6,829 bases of DNA, from NCBI GenBank assembly GCA_029058455.1, contig JAIDXU010000345.1:1-6829 (forward strand), read 5' to 3'. This DNA is from Paramuribaculum sp. Lineage in GTDB: Bacteria > Bacteroidota > Bacteroidia > Bacteroidales > Muribaculaceae. Positions 1 through 6,031 of this stretch are shown piece by piece (the stretch's first letter is position 1; the number at the start of each line of letters is the position of its first letter). Position numbers and translations under genes: made by a program. Below the pieces are notes generated by a model. The model had not been told where the DNA came from and made no database searches. It saw nothing but the letters and a program-made list of their open reading frames with translations.

Positions 1-512
1 AAGAGGAAGAGGAAGCTGTAGCTCGTTATGAAAACAATTTGAGGAATTATATTTATGCAGAATATTTTTTGGATTATAACAAGACCCGCGAGAGATGGGC
101 GCCAGATGGTAACCGCGATCTCCCTCCGCTGGAATATTACAGCTTCCTCAACGTTATAGATTATGATAGCCTGTTGGATTTCTATCCGTTTGTGACGCCC
201 AATCAGCTTACAACTAAAATTATAAAGAATGTGCCTGTTGGTATAGAGCCGATTGGCGACACACCGGTGGCTGAGTGGAAAGCGCAGACCAAGGAGAAGT
301 TGAGCAAGGTAATGACCAATGTGCCTGATAGATTGCTCGACCTGCTCTCGGCGTCATCCTATTTCCTGCAACTTGACGAGGCACATACTCCTCTTTCTGA
401 CAAGCAAAAAAAGAATATTGCGGAGGGCTACTCAAACGATCTCGGCAAGGTGATTCTTGACACCGACAAGAGATATATCAGCGGTGAACAGTATAAAACC
501 GAATTATGGTGA
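1..512 (+). CDS. C-terminal part of an unrecognised protein (5' end outside window)
   Basis: The reading frame is open from the left edge, starting with a run of Glu codons (EEEE-AVARYENNL), and ends at a TGA at 510-512. The TTG at 39 is only an internal codon, so the gene begins to the left of the window. About 169 residues are visible. They are mostly charged and helical in character with aromatic patches (YIYAEYFLDYN, LEYYSFLNVIDY, YPFVTP) and no membrane segment. I cannot name the family. The composition and the ending (LLDLLSASSYFLQLDEA... then DLGKVILDTDKRYISG...) faintly resemble the helical region that precedes the thioredoxin domain in Bacteroidota TlpA-like proteins. No CxxC thioredoxin motif follows, and neither the frame after the stop nor the overlapping +1 frame encodes one. 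A hairpin terminator follows directly. That the region is coding is fairly sure; the function is unknown. Confidence 0.75.
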   Translation, partial: EEEEAVARYENNLRNYIYAEYFLDYNKTRERWAPDGNRDLPPLEYYSFLNVIDYDSLLDFYPFVTPNQLTTKIIKNVPVGIEPIGDTPVAEWKAQTKEKLSKVMTNVPDRLLDLLSASSYFLQLDEAHTPLSDKQKKNIAEGYSNDLGKVILDTDKRYISGEQYKTELW

Positions 513-532
513 TAATTTATACAGATTTTTAT

Positions 533-563
533 GGAGCTGTGTCAATTCCGGCACAGCTCCGTT
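533..563 (+). terminator. Hairpin terminator after the left-edge gene
   Basis: GGAGCTGTG at 533-541 pairs perfectly with CACAGCTCC at 552-560, leaving a short loop of about ten bases. U-G and A-U pairs could extend the outer end. The + strand continues GTTGTTTAG, a modest T-rich tail. On the - strand no T-run follows, so it best serves the + strand gene ending at 512. It sits between two convergent genes and overlaps the zone just past the - strand regulator's stop, so it may also block antisense read-through. Confidence 0.65.
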
Positions 564-565
564 GT

Positions 566-1300
566 TTAGATCAGGGCCATTGATTTGGCCAGGCGGCAGG
601 CTTCGATTGAGTTTTTTACATGGAGTTTTGAGAGGATTTCCTGACGGTGACGACTCACGGTGTTTTTGCTGATGTTGAGGGCCTCGGCAATGTCAACGCT
701 CTTCATGCCTGAGGATATGAGTTGAAGAATCTGGCGCTCGCGTTTACTGATTATGGTGTTGTTTGAAAGATCTGTCAGTTCCTCTTTCATGCCCGATATG
801 GAGTTGACAACATAACTTTTGCCGGGGAAATCAAACACAAGCGGACTATAAATGCATATTGCATAGCACACGGATTCCAGAGCTTCGTCATAGAGATAAT
901 ACATTCGGTGAAGAACGTCGATTGAATCTTTAAACCGCAACTTCGACAGCAGATAGTATTCCGACCTATGACGCTTCGGCAGATTGCGCAGATAATGGAA
1001 GAAGCGTAGCTCGGCAATGAATTTTTCATCCTGCTCCTGCTCTGACATCATCGAGAGAATCATCTTCTCCCAAATGGAGTTTTCAGAAGAGTAGTCGTTT
1101 AGACCCAGTCTTTTGGCAAAACCATTGTTGAAGATATGGCTTGTGTCGTTGGTCAGATCGCTGACCACAACCAATGCACCCTCGATTTGCGACAACGTTT
1201 CGGCATACTGAAATATGGAGACCTTGTTTATAGCCTCTGAGTCGGAGTTTTGAGAGTGTAGAAGTTGATCAAGCTTCTCAAAATGGTTATTTTTAGCCAT
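566..1300 (-). CDS. LuxR-family (HTH) transcriptional regulator
   Basis: This 244-residue cytoplasmic protein ends in a LuxR/FixJ-type DNA-binding domain at about residues 183-244. The domain starts with SKRERQILQLISSG (the usual xxREREVLxLxxxG signature), followed by the scaffold helix around SVDIAEALNIS and the recognition helix around KNTVSRHRQEILSKL. Residues 1 to about 165 form a sensor-like region (GALVVVSDLTNDTSHIFNNG near 41-60) that looks PAS-like, as in many Bacteroidota LuxR regulators. I see no conserved phospho-acceptor receiver motif and no membrane segment. The ligand or signal is therefore unknown. ATG is the first start in frame and has no clear Shine-Dalgarno, which is usual for this phylum. 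It is divergent from the DUF1349 gene, with 83 bases between the start codons, and may regulate that gene and itself (inference). Confidence 0.9.
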   Translation of the reverse strand: MAKNNHFEKLDQLLHSQNSDSEAINKVSIFQYAETLSQIEGALVVVSDLTNDTSHIFNNGFAKRLGLNDYSSENSIWEKMILSMMSEQEQDEKFIAELRFFHYLRNLPKRHRSEYYLLSKLRFKDSIDVLHRMYYLYDEALESVCYAICIYSPLVFDFPGKSYVVNSISGMKEELTDLSNNTIISKRERQILQLISSGMKSVDIAEALNISKNTVSRHRQEILSKLHVKNSIEACRLAKSMALI

Positions 1301-1330
1301 TGCAGGTTTATAATATAGGATTTAACTTTG
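1299..1330 (+). promoter_or_regulatory. Predicted sigma-ABfr-type promoter for the DUF1349 gene
   Basis: The -7 box TAACTTTG at 1323-1330 matches TAnnTTTG exactly. ATTG at 1299-1302, a 3 of 4 match to the -33 box TTTG, lies 20 bases upstream, the expected spacing. The -33 element overlaps the first codon of the divergent regulator. Transcription would begin some 45 bases before the ATG at 1384. An imperfect symmetric patch around ACCGGT (1347-1352) falls in the resulting leader. Confidence 0.55.
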
Positions 1331-1339
1331 CAAAGTTAA
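1322..1339. promoter_or_regulatory. 18-bp perfect palindrome in the divergent gap, possible operator
   Basis: TTAACTTTGCAAAGTTAA reads the same on both strands with no mismatch. It lies nearly midway between the start codons of the LuxR regulator (1300) and the DUF1349 gene (1384). Each half contains TAACTTTG, which fits the Bacteroidota -7 box TAnnTTTG, so it carries face-to-face -7 elements. It could equally be a dimeric operator, for example for the adjacent regulator. Both roles are inferred from sequence only. Confidence 0.55.
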
Positions 1340-1362
1340 TTAAAACACCGGTTATTTAAACA
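1331..1362 (-). promoter_or_regulatory. Predicted -7 promoter box for the LuxR regulator
   Basis: On the - strand TAACTTTG occupies 1338 down to 1331, an exact TAnnTTTG match. The -33 region at the right distance reads TGTT (1362 down to 1359), a poor match to TTTG, so this promoter may be weaker or activator-dependent. It would give a leader of roughly 25 bases before the ATG at 1300. The box is the other half of the palindrome, so the two promoters cannot easily be occupied at once. Confidence 0.4.
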
Positions 1363-1383
1363 TCATATAACAACTTCTAACGC

Positions 1384-2037
1384 ATGAAACTGAAATATCT
1401 TATTGTGGCGGTTGCCGCTGTGTTGGGTCAGTCGATGATGGCTCAGACTCTTGATAAAATGAATTGGTTTAATGAACCGGCTCAATGGAATATCAAGGAT
1501 GGCAAGCTGTCGATGTTTGTAACTCCCAAGAGCGACTACTGGAGAATTTCTCACTATGGCTTTACGGTCGATGACGCGCCGTTCTATTACGCCGAATATG
1601 GCGGCGAATTTGAGGCCAAGGTCAAGATTTCGGGTGACTATAAGGTGCGCTTCGATCAGGCCGGCATGATGATTCGCATAGATCATGAGAATTATATTAA
1701 AACCGGAATAGAGTTTGTTGACGGTAAATATAATCTCAGCACCGTGGTTACTCACAAAACTTCTGATTGGAGCGTGATAGCTCTTGACCGTAAGGTTGAA
1801 GCAATCTGGATCAAGGCCGTGAGACGCCGCGACGCCATAGAGATCTTCTATTCGTTTGACGACAAGGAATATGTGATGATGCGCAACGCATGGATGGAGG
1901 CCAATCGACCGGTTAAAGTAGGCATGATGGGTGCATGTCCCGACGGCGACGGCTTTAACGTGACTTTCTCCGATTTCACCGTTAGTCATCTTCCCGACGC
2001 GGTGCGCACGGAGTGGCTGCAGAAAAACGCCGAATAA
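1384..2037 (+). CDS. Secreted DUF1349 family protein (concanavalin A-like fold)
   Basis: This 217-residue protein starts with a clear signal peptide: MKLK, a hydrophobic stretch (YLIVAVAAVLG), then a likely cut after residue 20 in SMMA|QT. It should act in the periplasm or outside the cell. The mature part matches the DUF1349 family, described as having a concanavalin A-like fold and related to yeast regulation-of-enolase protein 1. The recognised pattern is WNIKDGKLSMFVTPKSDYW (35-53), FEAKVKISGDY (76-86), the core DQAGMMIRID then YIKTGIEFVDGKYNLS (91-119), and GMMGACPDGDGFNVTFSDF (180-198). The family has no settled biochemical function; a carbohydrate-binding role is plausible from the fold and from the downstream amylase. 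The length is typical. The gene is divergent from the LuxR regulator, and the start is supported by the signal peptide. Confidence 0.88.
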   Translation: MKLKYLIVAVAAVLGQSMMAQTLDKMNWFNEPAQWNIKDGKLSMFVTPKSDYWRISHYGFTVDDAPFYYAEYGGEFEAKVKISGDYKVRFDQAGMMIRIDHENYIKTGIEFVDGKYNLSTVVTHKTSDWSVIALDRKVEAIWIKAVRRRDAIEIFYSFDDKEYVMMRNAWMEANRPVKVGMMGACPDGDGFNVTFSDFTVSHLPDAVRTEWLQKNAE

Positions 2038-2085
2038 TTAGAAAAATATATTATATGACAGAAGTGTCGGAACAGTGTTTTTTTG

Positions 2086-2093
2086 TAAATTTG
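2086..2093 (+). promoter_or_regulatory. Possible -7 promoter box for the amylase gene
   Basis: TAAATTTG fits TAnnTTTG exactly and lies inside the left arm of the inverted repeat. No convincing TTTG is present 19-21 bases upstream, so support rests on the -7 box alone. Transcription from it would start near the loop, so the amylase mRNA would lack the left arm and would not fold the hairpin. A T-run (2078-2084) lies just upstream. Confidence 0.35.
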
Positions 2094-2121
2094 TCTGCGG
2101 ATCTTTCCGCAGACAAATTTT
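2087..2121 (+). terminator. 14-bp perfect inverted repeat, likely terminator of the DUF1349 gene
   Basis: The left arm AAATTTGTCTGCGG (2087-2100) is perfectly complementary to the right arm CCGCAGACAAATTT (2107-2120), with a 6-base loop ATCTTT. The + strand continues TATTAT, so the arm plus tail is T-rich as in intrinsic terminators. It begins 50 bases after the DUF1349 stop and ends 4 bases before the first ATG of the amylase. If the amylase were read from an upstream promoter, this hairpin would sit against its start codon and could hinder ribosome access. Confidence 0.65.
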
Positions 2122-2124
2122 ATT

Positions 2125-3567
2125 ATGCTTAACATGAAAACATTTTCGCTCATAGCCGCCGTTGCGGTCGCCGCGGTTTCGTTTAATTGCGGGGCACGCA
2201 CTCTCGCTACTCAAAACACTACCGACGCTACAATTCTCCACGCATGGTCGTGGAGCTTCGACACTATTGCCGCCAATATGGCCGATATAGCGGCGGCCGG
2301 ATATGATTTCGTGCAGACTTCTCCCGCCAATACCTGCTATGTGGGTGAAAACGGCGGCAAAGCGCTGTTTTCGGAGCCGGGCGATGAGGTGACCGGAAAA
2401 TGGTATTATTATTATCAGCCTATCGACTGGAAGATAGGTAACTATCTGTTGGGCGACCGAAACAGTTTTAAGGCGATGTGTGACTCGGCCCGTGCATACG
2501 GGGTGAAGGTGATAGTAGATGTGCTTCCCAACCACACCGCCATCGATCGCTCGGCTGTGACTCCCGATCTGATTGCTGCGGCAGGTGGCAGCGACAAGCT
2601 CTATCACGCCAACGGCCTTACTCCCATAACGCAATGGAACGACCGCATGGAGTGTACCACCGGCGAGATGGGCGGCCTGCCTGACGTAAATACCGAGAAT
2701 CCCGATTTTCAATACTATTACATGCAGTATGTCAACGATCTGATCAACCTCGGCGCACGAGGTTTCAGATATGACACCGCCAAACATATCGGTCTGCCGA
2801 GCGATCCGCTTGATCCCGCGGTCGAGGCCGCCGGGCTTACCAATAATTTCTGGCCGGTGGCTACCGGCATGGAGGCGGTCAAGGGATTGTCGATGCTCAT
2901 GCCCGACAGTATTTTTATCTATGGCGAGGTGCTTCAGGATAAAAATGTCAAGGAGCTTGAATATTCGGAGTATGTCGATCTCACCGCTTCTTCCTATGGT
3001 CACGCGCTGCGCAACGCGCTTGCCGCCGGCAGCTATCTCGCCGACGATCTCGACTCATGGCATCATCCCGCGTCGCCCAAGCGTCTTGTGACATGGGTCG
3101 AGAGCCACGATACCTATTGCAACGAGCATGAATCGGCCGGCCTGACCGACGATCAGATAAGAATGGGTTGGGTGTTTCTCACCGCCCGCAACGGCGGCAA
3201 CCCTCTGTTTTTCAGCCGTCCCGCCGGAAGTAGCCGCGAAAATCTATGGGGCAATAATCTCGTCGGCCCGAAAGGAAATGATGAGTTCCGTCATCCCGAG
3301 GTTGTGGCTGTCAACAAATTCCGTCACGAAATGGCCGGATTGCCTGAAACCGTTGTCACCAACAAGGGTGGTCAGGTAGTAGAGGTGGCCCGCGGCGACA
3401 AAGGCGTGGCATTGATCAACATGTCAAATAAACAGCAGAAATTCACTCTTCCCACCACACTTCCCGCCGGAACTTATGCCGATAAGGTTTATGGCAACAG
3501 CTATAAGGTTAGCGACGGAAAAATCTCGGGCACACTCGCGCCTCTGACTTCCGCTCTGATCTATTGA
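2125..3567 (+). CDS. Secreted alpha-amylase, GH13 (AmyE-like, subfamily 28 type)
   Basis: This enzyme hydrolyses alpha-1,4 bonds in starch-like glucans. All GH13 landmarks are visible in the 480 residues: region I VIVDVLPNH (129-137), region V LPDVN (185-189), region II GFRYDTAKH with nucleophile D217, region III YGEVLQ with acid/base E268, and region IV VTWVESHD with transition-state stabiliser D329. The start (TILHAWSWSFDTIAANM), YYQPIDWKIGNYLLG, ASSYGHALRNAL and PLFFSRP resemble Bacillus subtilis AmyE closely, judged from memory of that family. A C-terminal beta domain ends at the stop; the extra starch-binding module of AmyE is absent. A signal peptide is present, and ATG at 2134 (MKTFSLIAAVAVAAV) is as likely a start as 2125. 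C22 follows SFN, a poor lipobox, so a soluble periplasmic or secreted enzyme is favoured. rnz follows after 14 bases. No SusC/D genes adjoin. Confidence 0.93.
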   Translation: MLNMKTFSLIAAVAVAAVSFNCGARTLATQNTTDATILHAWSWSFDTIAANMADIAAAGYDFVQTSPANTCYVGENGGKALFSEPGDEVTGKWYYYYQPIDWKIGNYLLGDRNSFKAMCDSARAYGVKVIVDVLPNHTAIDRSAVTPDLIAAAGGSDKLYHANGLTPITQWNDRMECTTGEMGGLPDVNTENPDFQYYYMQYVNDLINLGARGFRYDTAKHIGLPSDPLDPAVEAAGLTNNFWPVATGMEAVKGLSMLMPDSIFIYGEVLQDKNVKELEYSEYVDLTASSYGHALRNALAAGSYLADDLDSWHHPASPKRLVTWVESHDTYCNEHESAGLTDDQIRMGWVFLTARNGGNPLFFSRPAGSSRENLWGNNLVGPKGNDEFRHPEVVAVNKFRHEMAGLPETVVTNKGGQVVEVARGDKGVALINMSNKQQKFTLPTTLPAGTYADKVYGNSYKVSDGKISGTLAPLTSALIY

Positions 3568-3568
3568 T

Positions 3569-3573
3569 AAAGG
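3569..3573 (+). promoter_or_regulatory. Shine-Dalgarno-like site for rnz
   Basis: AAAGG lies between the amylase stop and the rnz ATG, with 8 bases to the start codon. It is better placed than at other genes here and supports ATG 3582 as the rnz start and reinitiation on a shared mRNA. Confidence 0.5.
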
Positions 3574-3581
3574 CCTGAGAT

Positions 3582-4508
3582 ATGGATAGATTTCAGGTAA
3601 CAATACTCGGCTGTGGATCGGCCAAGCCCACCACGCTTCATTATCCTTCGAGTCAGATTGTGAATTTCAGGGAACGGCTGTTTATGATTGACTGCGGCGA
3701 GGGCGCTCAGGTTCAGTTAATGCGCTATGGTTTTAATGTGAATCATCTCACCGACATCATGATTTCACACATGCACGGTGACCATGTGCTGGGATTGCCG
3801 GGACTGGTGTCGACTCTTGACCTCACCAATCGTGATCCGGCCAATACGCTTAGAGTGCATGTTCCGTCGAGCGGTGTGCAAATCATTACCGAAATGCTTG
3901 ATTTCTTCACCAAATACAAGAGCTTTGAGGTGAAGATACTCCCGCTGCTTCCGGGCAACAACACGATTTTCGAGAGTGATAATCTCAAAGTCGTTAGCTT
4001 TCCGCTCTATCACGGAGTGGAGTGTTACGGCTTCAAATTTATCGAGGGTCCGCGTCCCCGCAAACTGCTCGGCGATATGCTGGAGTTTCATCATGTGCCT
4101 TATTATTTGCGCAACAGCATTAAGGCCGGCGCTGACTTCATGAAGCCTGACGGCACGGTTATACCTAATGCACATCTCACAACCGAGGGGAGTCCTTCGG
4201 CAAGCTACGCATATTGCAGCGACACGAGATTTGACCCGCGCGTGGTGTCGGCGGTTAAGGGAATTGATGTGATATATCATGAGGCTACCTATCTTGACGA
4301 TTGCCGGGTTAAGGCGCGGGAGCGTGGTCATTCAACCGCTCTTGACGCCGCTACCGTGGCTCGAGAGGCACAGGCCAAGAAACTTGTCATAGGCCATTAT
4401 TCCAAGAGATATAAGGATTCCCAGCCCCTGTTGGATGAGGCGATGTCGGTGTTTCCCGACAGTGTCGCCGCCAACGAGGGTCTTACGATCGATCTGCGCC
4501 GGCTATAA
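3582..4508 (+). CDS. rnz: Ribonuclease Z (tRNA 3' processing endonuclease)
   Basis: RNase Z is a cytoplasmic, homodimeric zinc endonuclease of the metallo-beta-lactamase fold that cuts tRNA precursors after the discriminator base so that CCA can be added. The 308-residue length is normal. The catalytic motif HMHGDH is at residues 63-68 (H63, H65, D67, H68). Further ligand motifs are PLYHGV (H144), YCSDTR (D214), GHSTALDAA (H250) and GHYSKRY (H272). The inserted segment at about 155-200 (GPRPRKLLGDML...) fits the flexible arm (exosite) that grips tRNA. The N-terminus MDRFQVTILGCGSAKPT is the standard start. The gene follows the amylase by 14 bases and probably shares its transcript. It ends 2 bases from the stop of the opposing TPR gene. 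No abnormality is seen. Confidence 0.96.
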   Translation: MDRFQVTILGCGSAKPTTLHYPSSQIVNFRERLFMIDCGEGAQVQLMRYGFNVNHLTDIMISHMHGDHVLGLPGLVSTLDLTNRDPANTLRVHVPSSGVQIITEMLDFFTKYKSFEVKILPLLPGNNTIFESDNLKVVSFPLYHGVECYGFKFIEGPRPRKLLGDMLEFHHVPYYLRNSIKAGADFMKPDGTVIPNAHLTTEGSPSASYAYCSDTRFDPRVVSAVKGIDVIYHEATYLDDCRVKARERGHSTALDAATVAREAQAKKLVIGHYSKRYKDSQPLLDEAMSVFPDSVAANEGLTIDLRRL

Positions 4509-4510
4509 GA

Positions 4511-6031
4511 TTAATTGGCCGTATTGTTGAGCGAAATATAAGGGGTGGTGTCGGTGGTTATCGAGCGGGGATTGTCGTAACCGGCAGCCTTTGCACGCTC
4601 GAGAAACTTGGCTGATTTGTCCTTGTCGCCCCGCTGCGCATAATAACATGCGGCTATATATGAGGCACTGCCGTCGGAGTCATTGCCGTGGAGAGTTATG
4701 CCGCCGATCCAGCCGTCGGCCTGAGCTTCCTGCTTCAGGGCGAGAAGTGCGAATCCGCGCAGCGACGAGGGGTCGGTGGGAGAATAATCGAGCTCAAGCA
4801 GCTCCCGCAACGTTGACTCGGGATTGGCCATAAGCGAGGCCTTGATGAAATAGGCTTCAGGAATGTTGGGGTTGGTAAGTATGGCTTCGGAAATGGCGGC
4901 CTGAGCGCCCGGCTTGTCACCGAGTGCTATGAGTGCTCTGGAGCGGGAGATCATGGCGTCGGCCATGTTGGGAGAGAGTTGGAGGGCTTTGTCGGTCTCG
5001 ACAACGGCACTGTCGGCCATGTTGAGGTCGAGCATGGCCTGAGACATGGTGTTGTGCCAAACAGCGTCGCGAAATCTCGGCGAAGTGGTGTTGAGCAATT
5101 CTTTGGCCTCGGCGGGGCGGTTGAGAGCTATGAGCGATTCGGCGATGGTCTCGTTAAGCGCGCCACCCGCAAACGGGCCTGAGTTGTTGATGTGGTTGAA
5201 GTCGCGAAGCGCCTCGGTATGGCGGTTGTGAGCCTGAGACAACGCGCCTCGGAAATAATATAACATTCCGGCGGTAGGAGCTTTCTGGATGGCTTTGTCG
5301 AATGCCTCCTTTACCTCCGGGAAATTTTCTTGCGAGAGAGTTTCGATTTTGTGGAGTGCGTTGCCCGACTCGGCATCACCGGTTGCGAGCGCATTGATAT
5401 ATTGGGCTATCGCTTCGTTTTTACGACCCAAAATCTCAAGTACTTCGCCATGTCCGATATATGTGGCCGAAGCGTTGGGCATAAGCCCGTAGGCTTGATT
5501 TATATATGAGTGGGCGGTTTCGCTGTCATTCTGCAGGGCGGCGAGCTTTGCAAGTCCGAAGAATGGCGTTATGTTGCGCGGATTGAGTTTGCGCAGTCGC
5601 ATATAGTCGGTGCGGGCGGCGTCATAGTTGCCCATTGTGGTTTCGAGCTTCGCGCGTGAGTTGATCACCGAAGGCACCTCCGGATAGAGTTCCACCGCCT
5701 GATTGAGCCGCGAGAGAGCCGAGGCATAGTCAAACTGCTGCTCCTCGATGTCGGCGAGACGAACAAGTATTTCAAACATGAGCGGTTTGTCGCTCTTGTT
5801 ACATACTTTGAGAGCCGTGCGGAGATCTTCGGCGGCGGGCATGAGCAAGCCTCGCGAGATATATTCGGTGGCTCTTGACACATAGAGATCGGCGCTTTGG
5901 GGTTTGGCGGCGATCATCTCGCTATAAGTAGCGATAATATCATCGGAAATATCCTCTTGGGTCTGAGCCGCCGTTAAAAGAGGCAGCATATACAGCCCGA
6001 GAAGCGCGATCAGATAAGAGAAGTGACGCAT
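4511..6031 (-). CDS. Periplasmic tetratricopeptide-repeat (TPR) protein
   Basis: This 506-residue protein has an N-terminal signal peptide (MRHFSYLIALLGLYMLPLL, probable cut after TAA at residue 22), so it should be periplasmic or outer-membrane associated. No lipobox Cys is present. From about residue 30 to the end it is built of TPR-like helix pairs. Clear examples run near 83-117 (LADIEEQQFDYASALSRLNQAVELYP), 120-151, 154-185, 188-216, 256-284, 325-354 (ALQLSPNMADA follows) and 358-389. The last pair (ASYIAACYYAQRGDKDKSAKFLERA, 456-480) fits the closing repeat common in Bacteroidota TPR proteins. The protein is a scaffold for partner binding, and no catalytic motif is visible. Its ATG overlaps the 3' end of kdsA by 22 bases, so translation is probably coupled. 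An envelope-linked role is inferred from that; the exact job is unknown. Confidence 0.9.
   Translation of the reverse strand: MRHFSYLIALLGLYMLPLLTAAQTQEDISDDIIATYSEMIAAKPQSADLYVSRATEYISRGLLMPAAEDLRTALKVCNKSDKPLMFEILVRLADIEEQQFDYASALSRLNQAVELYPEVPSVINSRAKLETTMGNYDAARTDYMRLRKLNPRNITPFFGLAKLAALQNDSETAHSYINQAYGLMPNASATYIGHGEVLEILGRKNEAIAQYINALATGDAESGNALHKIETLSQENFPEVKEAFDKAIQKAPTAGMLYYFRGALSQAHNRHTEALRDFNHINNSGPFAGGALNETIAESLIALNRPAEAKELLNTTSPRFRDAVWHNTMSQAMLDLNMADSAVVETDKALQLSPNMADAMISRSRALIALGDKPGAQAAISEAILTNPNIPEAYFIKASLMANPESTLRELLELDYSPTDPSSLRGFALLALKQEAQADGWIGGITLHGNDSDGSASYIAACYYAQRGDKDKSAKFLERAKAAGYDNPRSITTDTTPYISLNNTAN

Noticed and set aside
457..672. Overlapping + strand frame that could continue the left-edge gene by frameshift
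   Set aside because: Its translation shows no thioredoxin or other domain and runs into the antisense of the LuxR HTH region, so there is no evidence of a frameshift.
1363..1989. 208-codon - strand open frame opposite the DUF1349 gene
   Set aside because: It mirrors the codon pattern of a confident gene and shows no domain, so it is treated as a shadow.
2057..2084. Small GACA/TGTC hairpin followed at a distance by seven Ts
   Set aside because: A 4-bp stem separated from the T-run by nine bases is too weak to call a terminator; the 14-bp stem just downstream is far better.
2038..3003. Long open frame (321 codons) on the - strand opposite the amylase
   Set aside because: It lies antisense to a gene with all GH13 catalytic motifs, has His/Ile/Arg-rich composition typical of antisense shadow frames, no recognisable motif, and would start inside the amylase.
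3765..4331. 188-codon - strand open frame opposite rnz
   Set aside because: Antisense to well-conserved rnz motifs and without family signatures of its own.
4439..4469. Imperfect hairpin (GTCGG/CCGAC with outer GGCGA/TCGCC) near the rnz 3' end
   Set aside because: It lies within conserved coding sequence, has an unequal internal loop and no T-run on either strand, so it is not a convincing terminator for either gene.
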